A DNA stretch of 64,000 bases from Choristoneura fumiferana (Eukaryota; Arthropoda; Insecta; Lepidoptera; Tortricidae). Below, in pieces: positions 23,235-35,300 of this stretch; position 1 is the stretch's first letter; every line of letters starts with the position of its first letter. Both the position numbers and the translations under genes were made by a program. The notes below the pieces were generated by a model. The model did not search any database. It had not been told where the DNA came from and worked only from the letters and a program-made list of their open reading frames with translations. The stretch lies in contig NC_133485.1 of NCBI RefSeq assembly GCF_025370935.1, forward strand, positions 7,721,864 to 7,785,863, read 5' to 3'.

Positions 23235-23739
23235 TTATTGTATTAATATCAAATTGCTGCCTTACAGAATCATCAATGAAAGAAATCGTAACTTTGCTAT
23301 AATGTTTTAATATAAAAATACACCTTTATTGCAAAGAAATCAAATCGAAAGTATTTGACTAAATAATTTTGTTCAAAGAGAAAAGATTATAAATATATTG
23401 ACAGTACACTCCGTGAGCTCTTAAAAAACCTTCGGATTTTAGAAAGCATGCTTCGGTTTGACAATGACGCGCGATTGTGTTCTTTTATCAACTTACAAAA
23501 CTTTTCGTTACAGTAAAATTATGTAAAGAATAACCACAGTACAAATAAATAATAAAAATAAACCTTACTTTAATAATATTACGCTTCTTTTCTTTTTCTA
23601 ATTTTAATACAAGACTTTTGACATTATAAATATAAAACAAAATCAGCGTTTTCGAATTTTTCATCGTTAATTTAAATTGAGAGCACCTTACCACTACTTG
23701 TATTCTACCTTACACCACTTATTTTATTTGGAAGTATTT

Positions 23740-23749
23740 NNNNNNNNNN
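23740..23749. other. Assembly gap, 10 N
   Basis: Ten N inside the interval that should hold the last vasa exons. Confidence 0.99.
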
Positions 23750-25099
23750 GCCGTGAAATGGCTATTTTAGCTACGGAGTTTCTATAAAAAAACTATTAGC
23801 TGTTAAATTGAAGCCGGCAGTGTGTGGCCAGTGATAGCTCCTTTCTCGTCGCGCATTGGTCAGCCTTTCAGTTTTTAATACAATTGAATATGGAATGACA
23901 AAAGCTGATTGGCGTTTCGGCATCGTTTAGTCGCTAGGAGTTTCTCGTTTATAAAGTGACGGTTATTGAAGTGTGAAACTTGTTTCATTTCAAAAGCAAA
24001 GTAAAAAGCATGGCTTAGATGATGCCTTTAAAAACTGTTTATGGAAAATAGAAACAGAAATAACTGAATAAAGCCCAATATTAAAAAAAAGTATAATTTT
24101 GTCGAAAAAAAAAAACACCTGGAGCTGAACCGAAAAACTAAAAATCCAACGAGTCTTTAGTGTTTATTAAAAGCAATTCTTAGAAGCAATTAGTATTTTA
24201 ATTTGTCAGTAAACGCAGGTTAGTCGACGTTAATTTTCGAGAGAACGATTTAGGTGGATCGAGAGTAGGTATTCAATCATAATCATTACGCATTAAATGA
24301 CTTGATTAATTGCAGTTTCAATGGGAGGGATTGTTGGTAATTGATTGTAATTGTATACCTTACCTGTTGGAATGTAAGCTATTAATATAATTGATGTTAG
24401 AATTGTTAATGAAACTGGACCAATTTTAGATATTTTGAAAATATTGAACTTCAAAATTGTTGCTCTTGTAAAAAAGTGCAGAATATACAATACAATACAA
24501 TACAAAGACTCTTTATTGTACACCAGACATAGTAAGCGATACAGAAAACAAATTATTAAAATTACAAGGTGAGCAATAGGCGGCCTTATCGCTTAAGAGC
24601 GATCTCTTCCAGGCAACCTTTTAATAATATTATTTCGAATATTTCGATGGCACATGATTTTTTTATGAAGAGTATTCCTACATCCCCATAATTTTATATC
24701 ATAAGATATATGTAATAATTTACATTGTATTGCTAGCTTTAATACTTAAAAGAAGTGTAATAAAAAATTGTTTAAAAAAATACTTTTCTGTCAAGTTTCT
24801 TGCGGCACATTCTTCTTGGTAATGATGGTCTTTCTGAAAGCGCTGGTAGTACAAAAAAGTGACAGGTGAAAGAGCCCTTTGCCTACTCACCTACCTACCT
24901 ACTTTCAGGTAAAAACGTTTTTTGTTTGTTGTAAATGTGTTTTCAATTAAAATCGAAATAAATGTAAATAAATGATAAGCTACGCCAATTAACTAAATGG
25001 TATTAATTAACTAAATGGTAGTTAATAAAACATGCCTTGACAGTAAATAAATAAAAATCAAGGTAGTTTTGAAGGACGGTTAAAAATTATTAATACGTT

Positions 25100-25345
25100 G
25101 TGTCACTCTGAAGATGAGCTCTGGTTGAGTTCGAAACGCGTCAGTGTAGTGTGGTGGTGGTACCATCTATATGGGTTTGTGTGATTTGTGTGTGTTCTTA
25201 CAGTGTGGAGGTGGAGGAACTGCATGAACACGCATATTTTGTATAAGCTGAGCTATCGTAAGGTCGCGGGTGAGCAAGGAAATTCTTTTAGTTCATTGAT
25301 ATGGACCTCCGCAAAGTAACGCCTGATTCAATAAATTAATTAACT
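25100..25345. repeat. Foldback family C, single arm
   Basis: It contains 'gagctctggttgagttcg', 'gtgtggtggtggt', 'aggtcgcgggtgagcaag' and 'tatggacctccgcaaagta'. It matches the right arm of the foldback at 42191-42640. Confidence 0.75.
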
Positions 25346-26269
25346 GTCAAATTTTAAACAACATACTAGATAGACATAGTACTAGATTATACTAGGTAGA
25401 TAATTATCCGCTGAAAAAAAATATATAAGTATGTACAAAAATTACACTATTACACTAGATAACGCCAAATAACAAAATGAAACAAAGCATTTGTAATTTA
25501 GTATCCACAGAAGTAGTCGGTAATTTAAAATGCGAAATCGAACGATCGATGTAGTAGTAACTTTATTTTTATGAATTACGAGAACAAAAGCATAGACGAG
25601 CAGGTGAAAGTTTTGTATCGATAATAAATTTATGATAACAGACTTGAGTTGAAAAGAAAAATATTAAGCGATATTTTACGTTTCGTAGAATAACCAGAGC
25701 TGTGCATATTGTTACAAGATCGCTTAGCTTTCCCCGGCATGTACAGAAGTCTTAACTATTCTGTTTGTACACATTTCCATTTAGAATCTATTCTACAATG
25801 CCAATGTAAAATTTACTGTGATTTGAAAAGACAAATATAGTAGGGAAATTAATGAACTGCTTCCTATTTTTACTGTATAAGTAGTTTGTTTAAAAGTGCA
25901 TGCAACATGCTCTCTGAGTTTATTAAGTATTTCTTTTAATACCTTCGTATTACGAATACCTACAATGAATCCAAACCAAGCTAATAAATAAATATTTATC
26001 AAGCTGTTTAAATAGGCGGTAAAAACGGAGTGATTAGCTATTGGGTGTGGCCACTGCCAATTCAGATAGATTAAATATTAATCATTAAATTACAACTTTC
26101 ATGCACAGAATTAAGTATTTATGTTTATTAACTCTTCGTACAATCTATCTTAACTTTCTAATTGATTAATTTCTAATCTTAACTATCATAAAATTTCCAT
26201 TATAAGGATTGATCAAAAACACCTTAAAGACACGATAGGGAAAGCCTCTTTGGTAAAAAATTATGTAAT

Positions 26270-26535
26270 CTCGGCTATATACGTCCAATCGCGGGCAAAG
26301 GCCTTCTCTCGGAATGAAAGGACTTGGACGACAATTTACGGAACGGGAACTCCACACACTATAGAATTTCTTTGCAAGTGTACGCAGGTTTCCGCACAAT
26401 GTTTTCCTTCATGGTAAAAGCTCTGGTAAAATTGAAATGCAATATCGTACACAAATTTTGAAAAACTTAGAGGTGCGAGCACGGGTTCGAATCCACGCCC
26501 CTTTGCTTGAGAGGCCACCACCTCTAAACTACCTC
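26270..26535 (-). mobile_element. SINE family B, diverged near full-length copy
   Basis: It runs from 'ctatatacgtccaatcgcg' to 'gcttgagaggccaccacc' and includes the B-box-like 'acgggttcgaatccac'. It is more diverged from the copy at 51491-51784 than the others, so it is older. Confidence 0.7.
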
Positions 26536-27259
26536 GATTTTTACCCTTACCCTTCGGGTGCCCTTTGCGTTACTTTAAAAAAGTAGATTAACTATACTGT
26601 TTGGCGTGTTCACTCCCCATTCCGTTACGTAGTGGTCGCTATAGTTGCTATACTCGCAAATATGTTACCAAAGCATGCCGCAGCATTCATGTCGCGGATT
26701 TATAAAAAAATAAAAATAAATAAAAAGACCTTTATTGCCACATAAAAAAAAAATACACTGAACATAACAAAATACAAAAATAAAAAACAACAGACACGTT
26801 ACAAATATGTGGCAATAGGCTCAGGCTCAGCATTCACATGCTGCGGTCGACAACCGGCGGCGCTGATTTTCAGCCTGCGCCCGTCTCGCGGCACGTTTAA
26901 CACAGTACGGGAAGGGTAAACACACAAAAGTATTTATATATATATAAAAAAAAAAAACCATAAAAAAAAAACACGTAAGGGAGGTTTAAAAAAGAAGAAA
27001 AATGGGTAAAATGCATTGATGCGAAATGCATGATTGTGAACCTAACATTACTTTCAAAGTTGTTTTCTGTGTCGGCTAGCGAAACGTTAAGAGATTCTTT
27101 GAGTGCGAGTTGATGCTATATAGTTAGTTCAAAGTCTTATTTAATAACGTGCTCGTTGTTTTATAAATGGTATGCTTCAATTTAGTTTTATAATTATAAA
27201 AAACAGCATCAAAATAAGGGGAATAGAAGAAGAGAAGAAGACAAATATTAAATCCATAT

Positions 27260-27480
27260 CCATACTAATATTATAAATGCGAAAGTGTGTTTGTGTGTTT
27301 GTCCGTCTTTCACGCCGTAACGGAGCGACGGATCGACGTGATTTTTGGCATGAAGATAGTTTATATTCCCGAGAGTGGCATAGGCTACATTTTTATCCCG
27401 GAAAAATGTACAGTTCCCGAGGGAACAGCGCGCGGTATAACCGAATACGACGCGGGCGGAGCCGCGGGCAAAAGCTAGTA
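27260..27480 (-). repeat. Family D, short complete form in reverse orientation
   Basis: It starts 'ccatactaatattataaatg' and ends 'gccgcgggcaaaagctagta', which is the family D tail-to-head order reversed. About 220 bases long, it is open by chance in two frames but shows no domain. Confidence 0.7.
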
Positions 27481-27521
27481 AATAAAATAAAACAAAATAA
27501 CACATCTTGAAATTGAATCAG

Positions 27522-28005
27522 GTGTTACTTTCCGGAAGTCCATATCAATGAACTATATAAACAATGCGTTGCTTATTCTAAACATTAAACTACTGTGAGA
27601 CTCACACGTATTAAATCATAACTAATATATCGGACAACTCACATCTGAAATCCAGTTTAGCTCGACATGTTTCGAGCTACTCCGTAACCCTTCATCTGGG
27701 AGCAACGAAACTCGGCAGCTACCGCAACACGCGCACTATGCGCCACCGCTCTGCTCGCACGGCCGACGAAACTAATACCGGCGCACAACTACCCGCGTTT
27801 TCATCGTCATTTTTGTTATAATTGTCAAATATAAACTCGATTTCAGACGCGAATTATCCGATATTATCATTTAATATAATACTTTGCTTACCCGCAACCT
27901 TATGATAGCTAAAGTCTATGCACCCACGGTGGTGACGTTTTGGTTGTGTGATTTGCGTGTGTTCTTACAATGTGGAGGTGGAAGAGCTGCATGGTCACAT
28001 ATTCT
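27522..28005. repeat. Family C copy split by a second foldback element
   Basis: Family C ends ('caggtgttactttccgg' at about 27520 and 'gtgtggaggtgg..' at about 28000-27970) flank a related-but-different inverted-repeat unit at about 27590-27880. The unit's arms, 'aactcacatctgaaatcc' and a diverged complement, match the hairpin at 730-858. Confidence 0.5.
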
Positions 28006-29000
28006 CAATATTTTGGAATCTCTTTTTTTTCTCTTTTTCGTCGTTTCACTCTTGGCAGAGTGGTCTTGGTCGTGGCAAACTTCACAATCCGTCGCCATTT
28101 CTCCCGTATGCAGCCCATCCTGATGATTCGTGGAGTGGAATAGCTAGGTAGTGTGATTGTAACGTACGGTCACGATAGTTAATTTGGGACTTACTTAAGA
28201 TCGAATATCTGTCATTTTGTATGACAATTCAAAGGATTATTTGACGAAATGGATCTCAAATTAACGCTAGACCGTACCTAGGTATTTTCCCTTTTAATTG
28301 TTTTAAAATTCATCAACTTACTAATATAATTTAAGATTTTGCACCAAGAGACGGCCACTCACTAATTGAGTTTATTTCTCTGATTGTACGAATTTCTGTT
28401 TGCCGTGATCAGATTTAAATTATCAAATTAATGGCACTGCAAATACATTGTATGTTAATCTGCAAATCAAATAATTTTTAGTATCAAAATTTAAGGACGA
28501 TAACTACCGCTAAAAGATTGTGCTTAGTAAAATGACACACACAGCTATGCATTTCCTTATTCTTAACACACAAAGATAAAAAAAATGTAATAAAATTTCG
28601 TACAGTTCTTTCTATCGTCTACTTCGTTTTTCTTTTCATACGTCCATTTTTCAGTTTTATAACCGTAACAGGCCCAAAGTGGACCAATAATTAGATTGTA
28701 TCAAGATTATATCATCGAAGGATATTGCCATGTTCAAAATAGTTCTTAGTACTAAATTAATTGAATAATAACTCTAATACCCTAAGGAGAGGAAGGGGCG
28801 TCCCTTCCTAATGTAATAGTGGTAGTTATCTGTCAGTTAAGGATTTAGTTGCCGTAATAGATATTTTGACTGCGTTATTCCGAGACACTATCGGCGGCGT
28901 AAATTTCTTAAACAGATCGGTTTCAAAGAAGGATTGGTTACTCAAAAAGAGTTTTTGTTCTGTGTGACACAAAAATTCCTACTTACTATTATATGCGAAA

Positions 29001-29053
29001 TGTGTGTGTGTTTGTGTTGTGGGTGTGTTGTGTGTGTGTGTGTGTGTGTGTGC
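29001..29053. repeat. (TG)n microsatellite
   Basis: An interrupted TG run just before the 113-N gap. Confidence 0.9.
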
Positions 29054-29170
29054 TGTACATGTTAGTTACTCCTTCACGCTAAAACGGTTGGACGCAATTG
29101 GATCAAATTTGGTAATGTAGGTAGCTGGACAATAACACATATAGGCTACTTTTTATTCCGATATTCCCAC

Positions 29171-29283
29171 NNNNNNNNNNNNNNNNNNNNNNNNNNNNNN
29201 NNNNNNNNNNNNNNNNNNNNNNNNNNNNNNNNNNNNNNNNNNNNNNNNNNNNNNNNNNNNNNNNNNNNNNNNNNNNNNNNNNN
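29171..29283. other. Assembly gap, 113 N
   Basis: A gap beginning inside a family D-like repeat and ending 98 bases before the last visible CCDC40 exon. Confidence 0.99.
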
Positions 29284-29380
29284 AACACATTGATGTAGGC
29301 AGAGCAAACTTGGTACTAAGGAGAATGCCGCCATTGCAAAACGCTGGAAAGAGCTGCCCTAGTCTGACTGCTAATGCTAC

Positions 29381-32300
29381 CCTGGTGACGCGTTGCACAT
29401 CAGCTCGCGCCAGCCTTAGCTTGTGGTGGTACTGCGACTGCGAGGTGTGGCCCGCGCCGCCGTGCGCCTTCTCCACCGCCGCCTGCACCATACAGAATGA
29501 TACAATGTAAAAAATAGCTCCGGAAATCGGTTGAATGGGGTACTGGCTCTGATGAAACTCTTGCCGTGACTTGATTGATCTAAGACTAAGGCACAGAGAC
29601 ATATATACTTAAGGGGACGACGACAGTCGACCGATCCTGCGTATCGTGTTATTTACGCCAGAAGGATTATTATCAGGAGGGTGCATCTGCATAAAGGTAG
29701 GTGCATTTACAGGTTTCATTCTATATCTTACTGTTTCATTCTGTAGTCTTGTTCTATATATTTTTTCAGCCATTCCAGCGCCCATGGTGCTATAAACACG
29801 GCCTAACTTTGATTATTTTGTTAATCATGCCTAAATCAATCATTCAGGTTTGTATGTTGCCAAAGAAGCGGGGGCAAACTGAGGTGCCTGTCCCACCCAC
29901 CCAAGTAGCTACTAAAATCAACCATTTGAATACAGGATTTTGCACAATAGTGTAATTTTGACATAAAGTCAACCGTTGGAGAATAAAGAGATACTTATCA
30001 AGTTTCTGCCCCAGTCCCAAAAAAGTCGATCATCGGACGTTGGTTTACGATTAACAGAAGCGAAAATTGATTGCGTAAATTAAATACAGGCGGCCGACAG
30101 AATAAAGATATTTATTTTCGATTGATTATATGCCGATGGCGTATTCAAAAACTGAAACTGTCGGTGCTCATGCATTTCACCATACCTATACATATATCCA
30201 CCTCAATATAGTCATAACGAGGTACATAGATGCCTAATAGGGCAGGTACATTACATAGATACCTGATAGGGCAGGAGATACCTGAGCGCGGCTCTTGTCC
30301 ATGGCGGTCTCCCGCGCGCGTCACCAGCAGCGCAGATCTTCAGACAGCTTCTCGCCCGTGCGCCGCAGCTGCTCGCGCCGAACCTGTATTATCATACACT
30401 AGCCTTTACCCGAGGCTTCGCTCGCGTCGTAACCATTTAGATCTGGTTTCTAGAGTTTTTATTTTAATTTTACATGGATCTCGTGGGGAAGATCGGAAAT
30501 AAAAAGCCAGCCTTATTGTATTTAGTAGTCTGGCGAGCGAATTGTGGCCATGTTTTTTTTCTCTGTTCTTACTCGTATTTGCTATTATAGTAAACTAGCT
30601 GTTGCCCGCGACTCCGTCCGCATAGAATTCGTTTATCCCATCCCGCGGGAACTGCAATTTTCCGGGAAAAAAACTATCGATGTCCTTTCCCGGACTCTAA
30701 CTATCTATGTACCGAATTTCATCTAAATCAATCAGCGGTTTAAATCGTGATAAGTAACAATTAAACAAAGAGACCGTACCTACAAACTTTCGCATCTTTA
30801 TAATATTAGTAAGATAGTGTGATAAACTCATAGGTTTTAGTAACATTGGATCACAAAAAAACAAATCTTTTAGTTATATATCCTTCAATGTTTATATTCG
30901 TTAAATTCGTGCGAATTTAGAATTACCTACGCTATTATTGCATTTATTTACTTACAATTAAATTCGATCTACATTGCTAGCCGCTTTCTAAGTATCGGAA
31001 TAGTATAAAGTAATACAGGTTACATAGATCCTGAATTTCAGGTTCATACTGAGCAATTTCGCCATGCTGAGCGGCGGCCTGCATGTTCTTCCGCAGCTCA
31101 ACCGCCAAGATTCCTTGCTGCGCCGAACCTGTATTATCATACACTAGCCTTTACCGAGGCTTCGCTCGCGTAAACCATTTAGATCTGGTCTCTAGATTTA
31201 TTTATTTTAATTTTTACATGGATCTCGTGGGAAAATCGGAATAAAAATCAGCCTATTGTATTGTAGTAGAGTCTGGCGAGCGAATTGTGGCCATGTTTTT
31301 TTTTCTCTGCTCTTAATTAGTATTTGTCAAGACGAATCAATAGACTAAAGGGCCGATGCGGTCGCATTGTATTTATTACGAGTTCCTATGGCCAACTCAA
31401 CTTCATCATTACCGATCCTTTCCATTGATTTCATCGATTATATACATGCATCAAAATTTCAGCTCTGAACGGTAACTGAAGATTTGCAATGTGCGTCGGA
31501 TTTTGGGATAAAAATTAGTATTTAGTCTTAATTGTGCACAAAAAGGTAAAACTTCTTAGAGACAATATTATTATTATCGTATTCTATTACGTTCGAAAAA
31601 TTCGTGCGACTTTAAATTTTTTTTTTTTTTTTTTATTCGACTGGATGGCAAACGAGCCCAGGAGACCACTTGTCTGATCGCGCTTTTTCTGCATTTACGA
31701 TTCCCTTTCGATTTGTAGCCGTTTTCTAGATTCATCGAATTTGTAATCACAGCTTACTTCCATCCTATGAATTTCCGTCTTCATCTGTCCAATTTCGCCA
31801 ACTGCAGACTTGGCGGCTTGCATGTTCTTACGCAGCTCAACCGCCAAGATTCCCTGATGGCCAACATTTACCATGAAACAGAGCTTTGAATTTCTTGAAA
31901 CATACATTACATATCGTTACTACTTTGAAAAAATCTCGTATCTAAAATCAATATGTCAACAAAATCAAACCTTGACATTAATTTCTTACAATCTTAAGCC
32001 GCGCGCCGAGCCAACCGCGCGTCACCGCGTGTTTATCTGAACTTATAGCCTTACGCACTATATCGTCACCTTTCTTTGCCAGATGAGAGCCTCCCTCTGC
32101 ATGCGATCCAGATCCTGGGTCAGATTAATTTTCTCCTTGTCCATGGTTTCTATGGATTCCTCCAATTCAAAGACTTCTGCATCTGCGTCCTGTAACAACG
32201 AAAGCACAAGCGCTTGTAAAGACAAACAAACAAACGCAAGACTTTTATTACTTTGATTAATATTTTTGTATAGAAATGTATAGAAATTTGAGTGATGGTG

Positions 32301-35300
32301 ATATGTTCCTAATAATTATGACTTCACAAATACGTACCTCTTACATCTGTAGATGTAAAGAGGTCATTTTCCCTGCATAAGTGAATAGTGAACTATAAAA
32401 AGAATGCACTGAAAATATGTAATAAAGAAAAAATACGATTATTTACTACAGCAATAAACTATTTTTCAATTATGTTCTCTTTTTTTTAATCAATTGTATT
32501 CATATCCATATTACGTATATCGTTCGACATGATTTTGATGCATCCGTCATCCGTCCATTGGTGATAAGAAAGCTTATTCATTGGTAGGTTACCTTCAGCT
32601 TGGCGGCGTAGTCATGCGTGAGCGCCTGGTGGTCGCGGCGCAGCGCCTCCCCGCGCTCGCCGGCGTCGCGGCGCGCGCGCTCCATGACCTCGAGGCGCCC
32701 GCGCAGCTCGCGCAGCACGCGCTCCACGCCGGCGCGCTCCGCCGTCACGCTCTCGATGTCCGCCTGGATGCGCATCGTCTTCTGCTCGCAGATTTGGATT
32801 TCTGGATGACGGATAGAATTAATCTACAGTTTAACGTCTGGTAGCATGGTGAACGGTTGTGTTGCTCTGAGAATGAATTATGGTTGAGTTAGAAACGCTT
32901 CACCACGGTGGTGGTGATAGATGGATAAAATTGACCTTCTCGAAGCCAACAATGGATACGGGTAGAGTTAATAATAGTTGGTAGTTGGTGCGCGCTTGTG
33001 GCTCTTTCAGTTGCTAGCCGTCGAGAGACGACAGATACCGAGCGAGCGAGAGGGTTGGTAAGCTGCACTTGGAAATGCTATGAAAAGGCGTGCTTCTACC
33101 CTCCTATCGGATTCTTTCAGCATTTTTTAGGGTTCCGTACCTCGAAAGGAAAAAACGGAACCCTTATAGGATCACTTTGTTGTCCCTCCGTCCGTCTGTC
33201 AAGGCCCTTTTTCTCAGGAACGCGCGGAGGTATCAAGCTGTAATTTATATCAAATACTCAGGTCTACTGTCCCTTGGAACTGTGAAAAATTAAACTTCTA
33301 AGCCAACGCAATCAAAAGATCCAAACTCGCAAGGGAATCAAAACCTACAGGGTACTTCCCGTGAACTCAGAATCTTGAAATTTGGTACGAAGCAACGTCT
33401 TATAGCACAGATAAAGTAAAAATTGCGTAAACCGTAAATTTTTAGTTACATCATATAATAAAAATATTTATACGGAACCCTCGGTGCGCGAGTCCGACTC
33501 GCACTTGGCCGGTTTATATGTTCTTGTAACATTGAAAAGTTAAACAGAGTCTGTCTAGTTTGTAGGTCATGAAGCTGCTACTCGTATCTGACTCACGCTT
33601 GTTGATGAGGTTGATGTCGGCGACGACGCGGTGGTGCTGCGCCGTCAGCTTGACCACGTGTCCCTGCAGCCGCAGCCACTCGTGCTGCATGCTTTCCGTG
33701 CGCTCGCGCAGACCCTTTATCTGCATCTCCAGCTCTTCGATACGCCGCTCTTGGGGGGACTTCATCTGTGAAACGAGTAAGATGTAACAGATCAGTCTAA
33801 GTAAACAATAAGAAATAGTCATTGACAGGCACGTCATGACATGCCAGCTGGGGATCAGAAAGTAAAATAGCTGCATGTTAACCTTATCTTGCATACAAGG
33901 AGGTACTCGTTATTCAATTCATATGTAAATTTTCATATCCTTATACATTTTCTCCAGATTCGTAGATCGGCCATGCCAGTTAAAGCAGACCTTAATTATA
34001 AAACCTGAGATCACCAAATTCTAGCCTTGACGCCAGGATTTCTTTTGGGATCAAATTCACAATCAATCGTGCAAGTCTCTAACCATAAATTGTTAGAGGA
34101 GGAAATTTCGAATAGGTTAATAACTCACATCAAAGATCTCCTTTAACGCAACATTCTTCTTTGTGACGATGTCCAACTCGCGCTGTTTTCTCATCAACTC
34201 TAGCACTCTCTGGTCGTACTTCTCTTGCAGCTCGTCTATCTCCTTCTCGCGGGCGCGGACCTTGGCTTGGTTAGCCTCCAACAAAATGTTATTCTTCGCC
34301 TGCTGGTTCCGATACACTTCTATATCGAGCATAACCTGGGCGTGCGTGTTCTCCATTGCTGCCAGAGCTAATTCCTGCAGGAAAATAATCGTTGACATTC
34401 TATTTTGATTGAATTAAGATTATATTTATCTTAGATATATGATTAGTTTTATAGTTAAATAGGTATCTTGATAACAATAAATCTATCTCATGTTATGAAT
34501 CGTTTACCAAAATAATGTAAATTATTGCCTCTTAGAACTTTGTTTTTAATCTGAACTAGGTATGAAGAATCTTGTACAATCTACCAAATCTTGGCGCCTT
34601 TTTTTATATCTTTGTGCTGTAAGGGGCTATCTCTAATTGCAGAGATTTGGAACTTAAATCGACATATTTCTTTAGGTAACTACTCGCTCATTTGTCACTA
34701 CTTAGAATAGAAACACAACTTAGCAGCAGCAAACGAAATACCTACTGTTAAGTCTTTGGAACACTTTAAGATACCTGTTTTCTGGATATCTCTCTCATCT
34801 TCTTGATCCCGTTGGCCATCGACTCGACAGCCTTGTCGTTCAAAAGGCACTCCTGTATATTTTGAAGAATTTCATTCTCTAGCTTCAACCTCTGTTCCGT
34901 CTTGCGATCAAAATCCTTCTCCGTGCTGCTCAGTAGATTCATGATTGTTTGGTTTCCTAAAAGACATGGAACACGTATAACTATGGTAAAGCTTATTTGA
35001 GCAATAAAGTAATATACTAATTACCATTTTTATCAAGTTCTGATCTCGTTCTGTCATCTCAATAGATTCCGTGAGTTCAGCTATTTGCGTCTCAATAGCT
35101 ATTCTCTTCGCATCCTCAGCATCGACTGTAAAAAATATGGTAAAAGCTGTCATTTGGCTTTTCCTTGTTATTAACTCAAATGAATTTTCCAAAGAAAATT
35201 TACGTGAAATAAATAAACAAAAAAACTCTGCAGCTCATGCGGTAGGCGGTTAGATGTTAGAGTTAGATGATAGAGGCCGATTATTCCCATTTATTTTGTA

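Larger units (their letters stand above)
23750..29170. other. Tail-to-tail interval between vasa and CCDC40, no exon recognised
   Basis: AT-rich sequence with repeats. These include a 'gactctttattgtacacc' element end near 24500, a block near 24785-24900 that is inverted relative to about 55905-55990, family C, a SINE B copy, an 'agacctttattgcc' end near 26720, and a short family D copy. Both vasa motif VI (+) and the CCDC40 C-terminal coiled coil (-) were looked for here and not found. Confidence 0.55.

Noticed and set aside
27277..27510. 77-codon plus-strand frame with Arg-rich end
   Set aside because: It lies wholly within a short family D repeat; translations of this repeat are open by chance.
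29146..29602. Minus-strand frame running through the N gap
   Set aside because: Only 29482-29381 is supported as a CCDC40 exon; the rest is intron and undefined bases.
32581..32844. Two plus-strand open frames rich in Arg/Ala/Leu
   Set aside because: Antisense of CCDC40 exon 14, whose GC-rich coiled-coil codons keep other frames open.
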